Shown: positions 28,102 to 36,377 of the stretch, in pieces
How the letters are laid out: every line of letters starts with the position of its first letter
How positions within the stretch are numbered: position 1 is the first letter of the stretch
Source of the DNA: Paenibacillus barcinonensis
GTDB taxonomy: Bacteria > Bacillota > Bacilli > Paenibacillales > Paenibacillaceae
NCBI RefSeq assembly: GCF_003217495.1
Contig: NZ_QJSW01000008.1
Location: forward strand, 62,001 to 126,000
DNA: 64,000 nucleotides
Direction of reading: 5' to 3'
Position numbers and translations under genes: made by a program
The notes under the pieces: generated by a model
Database searches by the model: none
The model's input: only the letters and a program-made list of their open reading frames with translations
What the model was told of the DNA's origin: nothing

Positions 28102-28703
28102 TTATTTCTTCCGTGTGCGGCTTCTCGTGCGCTCTTTCTTCTCTTCCTCCACCCGGATGGAAATCATCGCATAGATAGCTGCACGTTCTCGCATCGAGAA
28201 AGCCATCAGCTCATGCGGCAATATCTTTAATTCATGGAGAGCGTAATACGCCAGATTGGCTTCGGAATCGCCCTCTTTGATTAGTTTTTTACGTCATCCA
28301 CCAGTTCGTTCATGTCCTGGTTGAAGCCGTTCAGCTTCTGAACCTGTTCACCAAGCGAAGCAAACTCTCCAGGCAACAGCATTTTTCGTAAAAGCGATTC
28401 TGCACCCATCACGCCATAGGAGCGTTGAAGTTCGGTATTTTTCAAATCCGGGTACACCACACTTGCCGTCATCAGACGAGCCATGTAATCATTCGCATCA
28501 ATGTCCGGTGTGTAGACACCGTTTTTCCCTTTGATTTTGCGGGTAGCCGCCTTGCGGCATTCCTGGTTCTCATCCTCCGTCATGCTGCGCAGCTTCCATG
28601 CTACCGGTGCTCCCTTGTCATCTTTAAAACGTGGAGAGACGACAAACTCCTCCGTTGTATCTGCTGCTGCGTTTTGTGCAAAAAACATACTCAATCCACT
28701 CAT
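28102..28703 (-). CDS. Predicted -1 frameshift product (gpGT-like), module A
   Basis: After the slippery heptamer at 28284-28290 the -1 frame is open for 60 codons to TAA at 28102. The added domain begins LIKEGDSEANLAYYALHELK and ends in a Lys/Arg-rich tail, giving a fusion of about 200 aa. It occupies the otherwise unexplained gap of 180 bp before the tape measure gene. In lambda and many tailed phages the long form recruits the tape measure. Frameshifting itself is inferred from the site and the open frame. Confidence 0.8.
28281..28703 (-). CDS. xkdN: Tail assembly chaperone XkdN (short, gpG-like form), module A
   Basis: A 140-aa XkdN-family tail assembly chaperone placed between tube and tape measure, like lambda gpG. 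'ESLLRKMLLPGEFASLGEQV' near the C-terminus is matched in module B by 'QAVRRMLLAGELDAVGDKVL'. The start is ATG 28703 behind GAGGAGG. The last sense codons GTA AAA AAC create an A AAA AAC slippery heptamer immediately before the TAA stop. Confidence 0.88.
   Translation of the reverse strand: MSGLSMFFAQNAAADTTEEFVVSPRFKDDKGAPVAWKLRSMTEDENQECRKAATRKIKGKNGVYTPDIDANDYMARLMTASVVYPDLKNTELQRSYGVMGAESLLRKMLLPGEFASLGEQVQKLNGFNQDMNELVDDVKN
28284..28290 (-). promoter_or_regulatory. Programmed -1 frameshift site A AAA AAC, module A
   Basis: The heptamer is in the correct X XXY YYZ phase (GTA AAA AAC) and its last base directly precedes the zero-frame TAA stop. A AAA AAC is an established -1 slippery sequence. 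Confidence 0.8.
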
Positions 28704-28932
28704 GTTTATTCCTCCTCATAAGTTAAGACTCCCCCGCCGCATAGAGCGGCGAAGAGCCATTAATATTGGCTTTATAAAATTACAAAAAGCATCACTCCAA
28801 GAATCAGGAGCATCTGCTCGAAGAATATGAGAACGCCAAATAGCCCGTAACACAGGCAAGTTGAACTGGTTTCTTTTATAAAACCGATGCTCGATTATTT
28901 ATCTTGGTTTACGCGCTACACAAGCACTTCAC

Positions 28933-29391
28933 TTACTTCGGCAGATTAAAGGATACAGGCATATCCACATCTTCAAACGTAAAGCTCACTTCTTCCTCCA
29001 GCGCCTCTGCCTCGGTATCCAGGGATGCCATGATCACACTGTCGAGGTTGACGCCTTTGAGGGTTACGGTCTGTTTGCCAATAGTGGACGATGGATCTTC
29101 GTTGGTCACTTCAATGTCAAAGTAGGTATCTACGCCATTTTGCATGTACTGGAGCATCAGCTCACGGAAACGGGAAGTTGTGTAGAAAATCGTCATGGAG
29201 CCAGACCCTGACCAGCCTGTTGCTTTGTGCTGCACGCCGCGGCGGCCCAATGTTTTGACCTCTGCTTTTTGCTTCTCCACGGTTGCTTCCAGCGTTTTCA
29301 CGTAGAACATCTCTTCTGTCTGTCCGTTAATCGTTGCATATGCGCGGCCCTCTTGGCCGGAGATCGTGTCGCTTGCTTTTAAAAATGCCAT
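28933..29391 (-). CDS. xkdM: Tail tube protein (XkdM), module A
   Basis: A 152-aa tail tube subunit of the XkdM family. 'GWSGSGSMTIFYTTSRFREL' (about 59-78) and 'TVTLKGVNLDSVIMASLDTE' (about 107-127) are characteristic, and the C-terminus 'EEVSFTFEDVDMP' parallels 'ETGFTFEGFELL' of the module B copy. It polymerises into the inner tube inside the sheath. The sheath gene lies directly upstream with a one-base gap. Confidence 0.9.
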   Translation of the reverse strand: MAFLKASDTISGQEGRAYATINGQTEEMFYVKTLEATVEKQKAEVKTLGRRGVQHKATGWSGSGSMTIFYTTSRFRELMLQYMQNGVDTYFDIEVTNEDPSSTIGKQTVTLKGVNLDSVIMASLDTEAEALEEEVSFTFEDVDMPVSFNLPK

Positions 29392-29392
29392 C

Positions 29393-30709
29393 TTAAACCA
29401 CCTTCACTTTCATGTATACTTTTTCAACGGAATCCACAGGCTGCACCTGCACTTCAATCATAATACTGTCGGTTTCATTGCCCGGAAGCACGGTAATATC
29501 CGTTTTGGAATCGAAATTTTGAATCGCTCCAATATCCTGAAGCTGCTTCAGATACGTAACACATTGCGAGCGGAACAGGCTGCGTCCATCCTCATTGTTA
29601 TTCACTTTGCCAATATAATAGGATTCGAAAATACGTTTCATGTCGTTTGCGATGCCATCAAGAACACGCACCACACGGTTTTTGGCAAAATGACGCGCCT
29701 TATCTGGTGTCACGGAACGGAAGGTGTTCACATCCTGCTCCACCAGCGCACGGTTGCTGCTCGCTGTAAACACAAACTCGCCGTTGCGAAGTGCCGCCTC
29801 AGTCTCGGTATGTGTCAGCCGTCCGTTTACATCCACGGCATCGTCGTACGCACGGAAGGTTAGAGATTCATTCATATTAGCCCCTGCGGTAGCACCGGCA
29901 GTCCACGCAACAGTTTGTTTCGGTGTAAGCGCGGTACCATCCGCAAGCACAACGCCATTTTTCACACTAATGACACCTTCATGATCCGCGGCCGGATAAT
30001 TGGAAAGCACCAGTTGTACCTTCTTGCCCTCCACATCGCGCAATCGCTTGATGTATGCCGAATAAACAGACTTGAGTGTGGCATCGTCCGAGATCAGACC
30101 AACGGTGTTGATATCAAGCACCTCCAGTTTGCTCAGGAAATCGGCATGCTCCTGGTTCGTAGATGTGCCATCCTCTCCACTTGTTAGTGGAAGCGAAGCT
30201 GTGGTTGTAAGGGACCCTTCACCAGTGAAGGTAACAAATGCATTGGATTGCAGCTGACCGATGTTGGACACCGTCTGTTTGTGTACTTCTTTACCAGCGA
30301 GCAAGGTAGATACATCGAATCGCTCAGGCTCATTCATATTAGCGGAAATAACAATAGTGAGGTCATTACCACGTACACCGCCATACTGTGCTGTTACTGT
30401 AAGGGTATCCAATGTTGCTTTAGCTTTCGTTCCTGCATTAAGACGATATAAAAGCAGGGTTTGTGCGCGCTTCAGCGCTTCACGAATCAGCAGCAATTGT
30501 GGTGCTGTCCAGTCATAACCGAGTTTGGCTTGTACATCCTCACCTGCTTGTACCGTCAGAATTGTGCCCGCTTGTCCCCAAGACAATGGAAGTGCCAAGG
30601 CGACTGTTCCCCGCTCTCCAACAGTTCCGGGCAATGTGCCCTCCGATGCAAAATTCATATATACGCCAGGGCGTACCTTATTTTGAGTTGTCCATGTTCC
30701 TCCAGCCAT
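29393..30709 (-). CDS. xkdK: Contractile tail sheath protein (XkdK), module A
   Basis: A 438-aa contractile sheath protein. The N-terminus ('GGTWTTQNKVRPGVYMNFAS') and the C-terminal domain ('NTFRSVTPDKARHFAKNRVV', 'SYYIGKVNNNEDGRSLF') are sheath hallmarks that drive contraction. Its presence makes this a myovirus-type tail. It starts at ATG 30709, overlapping the preceding small gene by one base. The module B sheath (487 aa) is related but clearly diverged in the central domain. Confidence 0.95.
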   Translation of the reverse strand: MAGGTWTTQNKVRPGVYMNFASEGTLPGTVGERGTVALALPLSWGQAGTILTVQAGEDVQAKLGYDWTAPQLLLIREALKRAQTLLLYRLNAGTKAKATLDTLTVTAQYGGVRGNDLTIVISANMNEPERFDVSTLLAGKEVHKQTVSNIGQLQSNAFVTFTGEGSLTTTASLPLTSGEDGTSTNQEHADFLSKLEVLDINTVGLISDDATLKSVYSAYIKRLRDVEGKKVQLVLSNYPAADHEGVISVKNGVVLADGTALTPKQTVAWTAGATAGANMNESLTFRAYDDAVDVNGRLTHTETEAALRNGEFVFTASSNRALVEQDVNTFRSVTPDKARHFAKNRVVRVLDGIANDMKRIFESYYIGKVNNNEDGRSLFRSQCVTYLKQLQDIGAIQNFDSKTDITVLPGNETDSIMIEVQVQPVDSVEKVYMKVKVV

Positions 30710-30948
30710 TATTGTGCCTCCCCATTCATAAATTGTTGGATGTGTTGCTGAGCTTCTTGCACAGTGTACGTTTGTTGTTCCAGCAGCACCGCTGCCAAAA
30801 TATCCTTCTCCAATCGACTAAACTGCCGGGCTTCGGCGAACTGTGCTTTGTTGTATTTGGTATCGTTATGTTGCTGATCTGCTTCATGGTTCTTTCGATC
30901 TGTTTCTTTCTTGGTGAACATCGCGAGTGCGCCTCCTATTCCTTTCAT
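30709..30948 (-). CDS. Small helical protein ahead of sheath, module A
   Basis: A 79-aa, highly charged helical protein of unknown function. Its C-terminal 'LEKDILAAVLLEQQTYTVQE' is matched by 'KAEVLAGALHEAAQQTFSIA' in the equivalent gene of module B (42566-42766), so the two are paralogues with a conserved place directly before the sheath gene. It is perhaps a sheath-specific assembly factor (inference). The start is ATG 30948 behind AAGGAGGA. Confidence 0.75.
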   Translation of the reverse strand: MKGIGGALAMFTKKETDRKNHEADQQHNDTKYNKAQFAEARQFSRLEKDILAAVLLEQQTYTVQEAQQHIQQFMNGEAQ

Positions 30949-30966
30949 GTTGGTCCTCCTTAAATG

Positions 30967-31152
30967 GTTTCAGCTACACAATATACACACACTAACCACT
31001 CCAAGAACAGAACAACCTTCAATCGCTGTTATCCCCAGATTTTTTTGGCTCCCTTTTCAGAAGGGAAAATCCGGTGATAAAGGCGAACGCTTCGCTTTTC
31101 CAGTTTTTTCTCTTCTCTCCGTTTTGTGTGTACGTTAGTCTGAACACTAAAG
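30967..31152. repeat. Long imperfect palindromic element, copy B
   Basis: This copy shares with copy A the core 'ATCGCTGTTATCCCCAGATT', the following T-run, a centre hairpin (TCCCTT / AAGGGA instead of CCCCTTT / AAAGGGG) and GCGAACGCTTCGC. Outer arms are TACACACA on the left and TGTGTGTA on the right. It sits inside the tail operon between the terminator-like gene (31156) and the small pre-sheath gene (30948). Confidence 0.75.
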
Positions 31153-31155
31153 TTA

Positions 31156-31575
31156 TTACTTTGTGGTTTTCAATGCAGTTGGTCGCTGTTCCAGCTGTTG
31201 CATTGGACTGGAGGACTCCGACACTTTGGTGGTTCGCATCGTGTAATACACCCACAGTTTGGGTGCTTCTCCCCACGCTTTCCATCGCAACTCCGTTGCC
31301 CGATAGGGAGTCCCATCCACTTCAATTGTTTCCAGTGCTTCGAAGAGCTTGTCTGGCAAGTCTTCTGGGATATTGCTGCTATCCAGCCATCGAATCTCGT
31401 AGATGTGAGATTGCACGAATCGATCACTGCGCTCACGTGTGAGTTTTGCTGCGAGTAAGCGGTAGGTTAGGCCTTGGCTTTCTGGGCTAACTTCTGTGGC
31501 GGGATGAATCGGGATATTAGGGAGGTGATGTGATAGTGTTGCGACAATGGAGTTGGTAAGTTGGGTTGTGGTCAT
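31156..31575 (-). CDS. Tail terminator-like protein (XkdJ position), module A
   Basis: A 139-aa protein at the head of module A. The pattern 'EVSPESQGLTYRLLAAKLTR' followed by 'DLPDKLFEALETIEVDGTPY' resembles Bacillota tail terminator proteins (DUF6838-type) that cap the end of tube and sheath. In a headless particle such a cap would close the tail's proximal end. The start is ATG 31575 behind AGGAGGTG. Its stop lies next to palindromic copy B. Confidence 0.6.
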   Translation of the reverse strand: MTTTQLTNSIVATLSHHLPNIPIHPATEVSPESQGLTYRLLAAKLTRERSDRFVQSHIYEIRWLDSSNIPEDLPDKLFEALETIEVDGTPYRATELRWKAWGEAPKLWVYYTMRTTKVSESSSPMQQLEQRPTALKTTK

Positions 31576-31688
31576 GGTTCACCTCCTTTAAAAAGCACTA
31601 AATCTTCAAATTAAAATATCTCTTCGGATGCTTTGATATTGTCAATTACCTTTATCTGTTCCTTCAACACATTATTAAAATCCAACTA

Positions 31689-32006
31689 TTAGTTACTAGC
31701 TTGTATTCTATTTTTATTCTCTGAAGAAACATTTAACAAAATAGTTTTCATTTCCATAATCTCTTTTTTCAACTTATTTACTTCTTCTTCTAAATCGAGT
31801 ACAACTGGAGCATCTATATACTCATAATAAATTTCATGTGAATCCAAATTAATGTATGGCACGCTCAATTTACCATCAATTTGTTGAGGATCAGGAACAC
31901 TACTTACAGTAATACTATTATCTGGTGGATTACTTCCGTGATCTTCATACACAATAACACTAATTTTTCCAACCTTATTCGCTACTTCTTCGTAAATAAT
32001 ATACAT
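31689..32006 (-). CDS. Small fibre-associated protein (XkdW-like), module B
   Basis: A 105-aa protein encoded just after fibre B, AT-rich like the fibre tip. An N-terminal beta part ('MYIIYEEVANKVGKISVIVY') is followed by a C-terminal coiled coil (about 70-95; 'LEEEVNKLKKEIMEMKTIL'). Position and size resemble XkdW and small fibre chaperones. It could assist folding or trimerisation of fibre B (inference). The start is ATG 32006 with AGGGGGA upstream. Confidence 0.65.
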   Translation of the reverse strand: MYIIYEEVANKVGKISVIVYEDHGSNPPDNSITVSSVPDPQQIDGKLSVPYINLDSHEIYYEYIDAPVVLDLEEEVNKLKKEIMEMKTILLNVSSENKNRIQASN

Positions 32007-32019
32007 TATTTAATTCCCC

Positions 32020-33777
32020 CTATATTATTCTATAATTTATTTTATATACATAAATAATACCATATAAGTAAAATATCAATTCTTTAGACACATCCATATC
32101 CCTTGCATTAAAAATACCTGAACCCCTGTAATGGTATGACTCCCATCCAATAGGATTAGTAAATGTAAGTAATTTACGTCTATTTTCCTTAGATCTAGTC
32201 AAGGTAGGTATATGTCTGCCAGTATATTCTGGGTTTGGAGAAGTCGAATAGGATGTAAAGCCACCTTGATTATCAACAACAAAATTATTTATTTTGTTCC
32301 TCTCACTTGAATGGGAAATACCTCCTGAAAAAGCATTACTAAAACTGGCTATTGAAACTCCGCTATCTGCTCCTATAGCCACTGCTGATAAAAAAACCGA
32401 ATTTCGCACATACAAAACACGCTTTCCATTGTATTCACCAGCACACAAACCTAATATTTGAGAATCATTAATTGAATAGGCCCAATCAACTACTCCATTA
32501 GAATTAATTTTTCGAATTAGCCCTGAACCATGCGTATACAAAGCACCTAGTTTTCTATCTAATGACCAAGGCCTATTTGAAGAAGAATTCCCTGTATCAA
32601 CTTTATATATAAGCTGACCACTAGTGGTACTGTATTTAAAAAAGACTCCCCAAGAATGAAAATAAGCGTTACCATAATCATCGAGCTCCAACATATCAGA
32701 AACAATAGCAGAAATTGGAATCGTTCCTAAAGATGCTCCTGTGTCTTTATTAAAAGTTCGCAACGCATACTTCCAAGAATCTGTATAGGTTGAAGCCAAT
32801 ACCAATACAGTATTAGTAACATCGTTAACTACACATTTTGAGAAACCACTTTGATCTGAAACTTTCCAACGTAGTAAACCGTCTCTTGATATGTTTCTTA
32901 TTTCATATAAATTACTTGCTCCATCATTATAAATATAAGTGATATTCCCTTCTTTATCTTGACATAAACACACATCACTACTTATAATCCCAGTATTTAA
33001 TGTCATTGTACTTTTCAATTCTGCTTCTGCTATACGTTCTATTGGAATACCTGTGTTCACACCAAACAAGTTCCCCTCACTTAATCTTGAAGACAAGCTA
33101 CTCCATGTGTCATCTGTGGACGCTGATACTCCCAGTGCGTTAAGCGCGTCCACAATACCACGTTTAGCATTAACGCCAGATTGAAAAAGCGTGTCATAGT
33201 CCGTTTGTGTAGGCATTCGAACTAAACTTGGTGTAAACTCTGTATCCTTCACCGTTGAGATCGGCCCAGTTTCAAAGGTATACACACCCGCCTGACCTAA
33301 TCTAAAAATGATACCTCTAGCACCCAAGTTAGAATGAGTTTGTTTATAATAGTACTTATTGTTTGTCGGGTGGATATAACAGTTATGCCCCATCAAGAAA
33401 AAGCCAGATGTACCTGCCGAGATACTTCCCCACGAACTAATCGTAAGAGGGCCTGAAATTTCACCACCCGCACGCGGAAGACTCGCATTTTTCGCATTTG
33501 TTTCAGCTGCTGTAGCTGCATCCCTTACCGCCTTCTCCGTCGCCGCCACCGCCTCGGACGTCCCGTCCGTCTTGTTCGACAACTGCACCTTCCCTTTTTG
33601 CATCAAGGACGCATCGGGGATATCCATCTTGCTCACCGCTTCGCGAAGCGCATCCAAATCGTCTTGCGTTGCAACACCTGCATCAATCTTCTCAAAAATC
33701 GCATTAATACTCTCTCGGGTCACATTCTCATTCCCCAAAGGCAGGGGGAGATTTAATCGATCTGTATCTTTTGGCAT
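32020..33777 (-). CDS. Tail fibre / receptor-binding protein, module B
   Basis: A 585-aa fibre protein. Its N-terminus ('PKDTDRLNLPLPLGNENVTR') is an attachment domain. A fibre repeat follows ('ASLMQKGKVQLSNKTDGTSE', about 58-77), then 'KRGIVDALNALGVSASTDDT' shared with fibre A. The last 340 aa form repeated beta blades ('GLLRWKVSD', 'GQLIYKVDT', 'GVVDWAYSI') suggesting a PQQ-like propeller as the tip. The start is ATG 33777, overlapping the xkdU stop by one base and behind GGAGGTG. The GTG at 33786 is less well placed. The tip is AT-rich. Confidence 0.82.
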   Translation of the reverse strand: MPKDTDRLNLPLPLGNENVTRESINAIFEKIDAGVATQDDLDALREAVSKMDIPDASLMQKGKVQLSNKTDGTSEAVAATEKAVRDAATAAETNAKNASLPRAGGEISGPLTISSWGSISAGTSGFFLMGHNCYIHPTNNKYYYKQTHSNLGARGIIFRLGQAGVYTFETGPISTVKDTEFTPSLVRMPTQTDYDTLFQSGVNAKRGIVDALNALGVSASTDDTWSSLSSRLSEGNLFGVNTGIPIERIAEAELKSTMTLNTGIISSDVCLCQDKEGNITYIYNDGASNLYEIRNISRDGLLRWKVSDQSGFSKCVVNDVTNTVLVLASTYTDSWKYALRTFNKDTGASLGTIPISAIVSDMLELDDYGNAYFHSWGVFFKYSTTSGQLIYKVDTGNSSSNRPWSLDRKLGALYTHGSGLIRKINSNGVVDWAYSINDSQILGLCAGEYNGKRVLYVRNSVFLSAVAIGADSGVSIASFSNAFSGGISHSSERNKINNFVVDNQGGFTSYSTSPNPEYTGRHIPTLTRSKENRRKLLTFTNPIGWESYHYRGSGIFNARDMDVSKELIFYLYGIIYVYKINYRII

Positions 33778-34388
33778 TACGCCCACACCTCCAGTTCATT
33801 CCACGTCAAGGACGCGGCATCGAGTTCATCCCATGTCATCTTCTTGTTGTCCAGATCATCCCAGACCAGATAACGGTATTTATATTCCACGGCCATGTGG
33901 GCCGGTTTCAGTTCATCAATGGCTCGTTTCAGATCATCCATATTGGGCGGAATGCCCATCGTATCGACAAAGCTCACCGTAAAACTCCACGCTTCCGGCT
34001 GGAATGTAACATCCACCTTGCCCCCGGCATACGCCTCAGCAACGTTTGCAACCTGACTTCCCGAAAACTTGCCTGCTCCGCGCAGCTTCGACTCTACCAC
34101 CGCACGCCGCTGCTCCACAGGCTTGAGACGATCTGTCTCAATACCAAGCTCCTGCTCCCAGTAATCCAGCCCCCACGTAGCTGTGCGGACAAAAAACTGC
34201 TCCAGCGTCTCGTCCAGTGCCTGATACAACAGATCCATCTCCACGCCTTTGGCCTGCATATCGGCCTGCATGACACGCGAAGTTTCATAATACCGAGGCA
34301 AATACGAGAACAGCTCCCGCCCTTTCTCACTCGTCAGTCCAACATCTACAGCATTCTTAACCTCTACCCCCATACTACTCATGCACAT
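33777..34388 (-). CDS. xkdU: Baseplate protein YmfQ/XkdU (DUF2313), module B
   Basis: A 203-aa paralogue of the module A protein at 22108. Shared features are 'ATWGLDYWEQELGIETDRLK' and 'LKPAHMAVEYKYRYL'. The C-terminal 'KMTWDELDAASLTWNELEVW' repeat replaces the module A repeat and probably docks the cognate fibre. Several in-frame starts cluster at 34388-34373 and overlap the xkdT stop. The ATG at 34382 may be the real one. Confidence 0.85.
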   Translation of the reverse strand: MCMSSMGVEVKNAVDVGLTSEKGRELFSYLPRYYETSRVMQADMQAKGVEMDLLYQALDETLEQFFVRTATWGLDYWEQELGIETDRLKPVEQRRAVVESKLRGAGKFSGSQVANVAEAYAGGKVDVTFQPEAWSFTVSFVDTMGIPPNMDDLKRAIDELKPAHMAVEYKYRYLVWDDLDNKKMTWDELDAASLTWNELEVWA

Positions 34389-35514
34389 CCACCGTCCCCA
34401 GCACAGCCACCTGGCTGGCGGTCATCTCGATATTCTGGTCGCTTACTCCATTTACAGTCAGCTCCGAATAATCGATAATTGGCGGGATGTCGAGCAGGAT
34501 CGCGGCAATGCGGGTGTAACGTACGAGCGGGTCGGCAAAAGCAAGCTGCTTCAGATACGCGGTCACCCCGCGATTGATTAATGCCCGGACATCCGCCAGC
34601 GTGGCATCACTTGCCAGCGTCAGCTTCACCTGGATGTTCATCGGCACTTCCTCTGCCGGCATCACTGTCACCACTGGCCCTGCCGGGGCAACACCTTCGC
34701 CCTGTCCATCCTGCGTTGGATCAACATACTTTTGCACCGCGGCTACCAGATCGGAGCCTGCCGCACGTTTGTCCGTATCGAGCAGATACAGTCCAACCGT
34801 ACCCGGCCCCTGCCACAGCGGGATCACCCGCGTCGCACCGACGCCCGGAACTTCACTGGCCCACTGCACATACTGTGCCTTGTTGCCGCTGGTTCCCTGG
34901 TTGCGGACTTTGGCATAAAAGCGCTCCAGCAGCGCCGTATCCGCCTCCACGTCCGCACCGCCCTTGATCACGTCCGTGTTCACCACAGACGTTACGCCGC
35001 TCAGTGGTGTCGACAGCACGGTTACCGTGCCTGCGGGCACATTGCTCTCTTTTCCGGCAACAAGCGCACGTACACCTACACTCCCGAAACCATCCTCACC
35101 AAGCTCCACACGACCGACGGTTTCATATTCGAGCGATGCTTCTCCGGACACCTCATCTGCGAGCGTAGCCACAACCGTGCCCGAGGGCACGACCTTTCCC
35201 GGTGTACCTGCAAATCTAACTGTTCCTTGTGCATACACCGCTGCCCTGCGCGTAATCCCGTGCTCTCCAGCACGCAAATCCAGCTCCTCCGAACGGAAAT
35301 TCGGATCACGGCTCGCCGCTGTACTGGCAAATCCACGCCGCAGCAGCTCCTGTGCCCAAAGCGCCGCCTCAGACAGCATAAAGGCTACCGGGGCCTCCGC
35401 ATCCCACAAAAACGACCCTTCCGACTTATCCAGATCCGCGGGCAGACGATCCAGCAACCGCTGCATAATCTGTTCCTCCGTCTGGTCCTCCAAATAACGC
35501 GGAATCTCAGCCAT
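34375..35514 (-). CDS. xkdT: Baseplate J/gp47 family protein (XkdT), module B
   Basis: A 379-aa baseplate wedge protein. It is very similar to module A XkdT near the C-terminus ('QLAFADPLVRYTRIAAILLD') and in the middle ('YVDPTQDGQGEGVAPAGPVV'), which points to common ancestry of the two baseplates. The start is ATG 35514, four bases after the xkdS stop. Confidence 0.92.
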   Translation of the reverse strand: MAEIPRYLEDQTEEQIMQRLLDRLPADLDKSEGSFLWDAEAPVAFMLSEAALWAQELLRRGFASTAASRDPNFRSEELDLRAGEHGITRRAAVYAQGTVRFAGTPGKVVPSGTVVATLADEVSGEASLEYETVGRVELGEDGFGSVGVRALVAGKESNVPAGTVTVLSTPLSGVTSVVNTDVIKGGADVEADTALLERFYAKVRNQGTSGNKAQYVQWASEVPGVGATRVIPLWQGPGTVGLYLLDTDKRAAGSDLVAAVQKYVDPTQDGQGEGVAPAGPVVTVMPAEEVPMNIQVKLTLASDATLADVRALINRGVTAYLKQLAFADPLVRYTRIAAILLDIPPIIDYSELTVNGVSDQNIEMTASQVAVLGTVDVHE

Positions 35515-35518
35515 CCCG

Positions 35519-35974
35519 TCAGATCACCTCACTTTCCAGAATAAACATCTCATCCTGCACACTCGTCACCCGGCACGTAAATACACACTGCTCCCGGTCC
35601 CAATCAAACGTAAACTGGTCTACCGCATCCGTACGCGGGTCCGCTTGTAGCGTTTCCGTAACCATCCGGGCAATCTCACTTTCCATCACACCACGGCTAT
35701 CCCCCTGACCCACCAGGTCCTCCAGCTCCGAGCCGTAGTCCCGAGAATAGATCACATGTCTGTACCGTGGCGTCTTCACCGCCTTGATACACCACTGCAC
35801 CCATGCTTCATGTGCATCTGCCGTAGCCACTTTGCCACTGGGGGTCAGCACAAAATCACCAGCATCATAGTCATAACGCCAGCTCCGTCCAAAGCGTACC
35901 TCCTCCGAAGCCACTCCAGACAAATCCTCTTCATCTCCCCAGATCATTCCTGTTTGCGGAAACAAACTAGGCAT
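35519..35974 (-). CDS. xkdS: Baseplate protein XkdS (DUF2634), module B
   Basis: A 151-aa DUF2634 protein with 'TPRYRHVIYSRDYGSELEDL' and an acidic N-terminus. The start is taken at ATG 35974, overlapping the xkdR end by eight bases with GGTGGTG upstream. GTG 35980 is an alternative. It is longer than the module A copy at both ends. Confidence 0.86.
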   Translation of the reverse strand: MPSLFPQTGMIWGDEEDLSGVASEEVRFGRSWRYDYDAGDFVLTPSGKVATADAHEAWVQWCIKAVKTPRYRHVIYSRDYGSELEDLVGQGDSRGVMESEIARMVTETLQADPRTDAVDQFTFDWDREQCVFTCRVTSVQDEMFILESEVI

Positions 35975-36377
35975 GGGCACTCACCACCTTACACAGCACC
36001 ACAATATCGTTCCCACCATTCACACGCATCGCCAGCACGCGATCCCCGGCCTTGAGGCCTTTTCCCAAGGACCAAACCGCTTCTTCCACTTCCCCTTTTT
36101 GCAAAAGAAACCGTCCCGTGCCCGTCGTACCGCCGTTTGCCACGTCAGATATGCCGGAAATTGCGCCAGCCAGCTCACGCTCGGGCAAATGTAATGTCCC
36201 AGGCAGCTCGGCCACGAGATAATCCTGCACTTCATGCTTGAAGTCATCCAGCTTCACGCCGGACGCCGTAATCGTACCGAGCACCGCCCCCAGACCACTC
36301 ACGGCTTGACGGGAATGTGTACTCATCGCTCCCCGCATCACATCGGCAAAATGTCCGTACGGATCTTCATTATTCAA
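35967..36377 (-). CDS. xkdR: Tail protein XkdR (DUF2577), module B
   Basis: A 136-aa DUF2577 protein: 'FKHEVQDYLVAELPGTLHLP' in the middle and 'DRVLAMRVNGGNDIVVLCKV' at the end. The start codon is TTG 36377. Its ribosome binding site AAGGAGG lies inside the end of xkdQ, which indicates translational coupling. Confidence 0.86.
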   Translation of the reverse strand: MNNEDPYGHFADVMRGAMSTHSRQAVSGLGAVLGTITASGVKLDDFKHEVQDYLVAELPGTLHLPERELAGAISGISDVANGGTTGTGRFLLQKGEVEEAVWSLGKGLKAGDRVLAMRVNGGNDIVVLCKVVSAHA

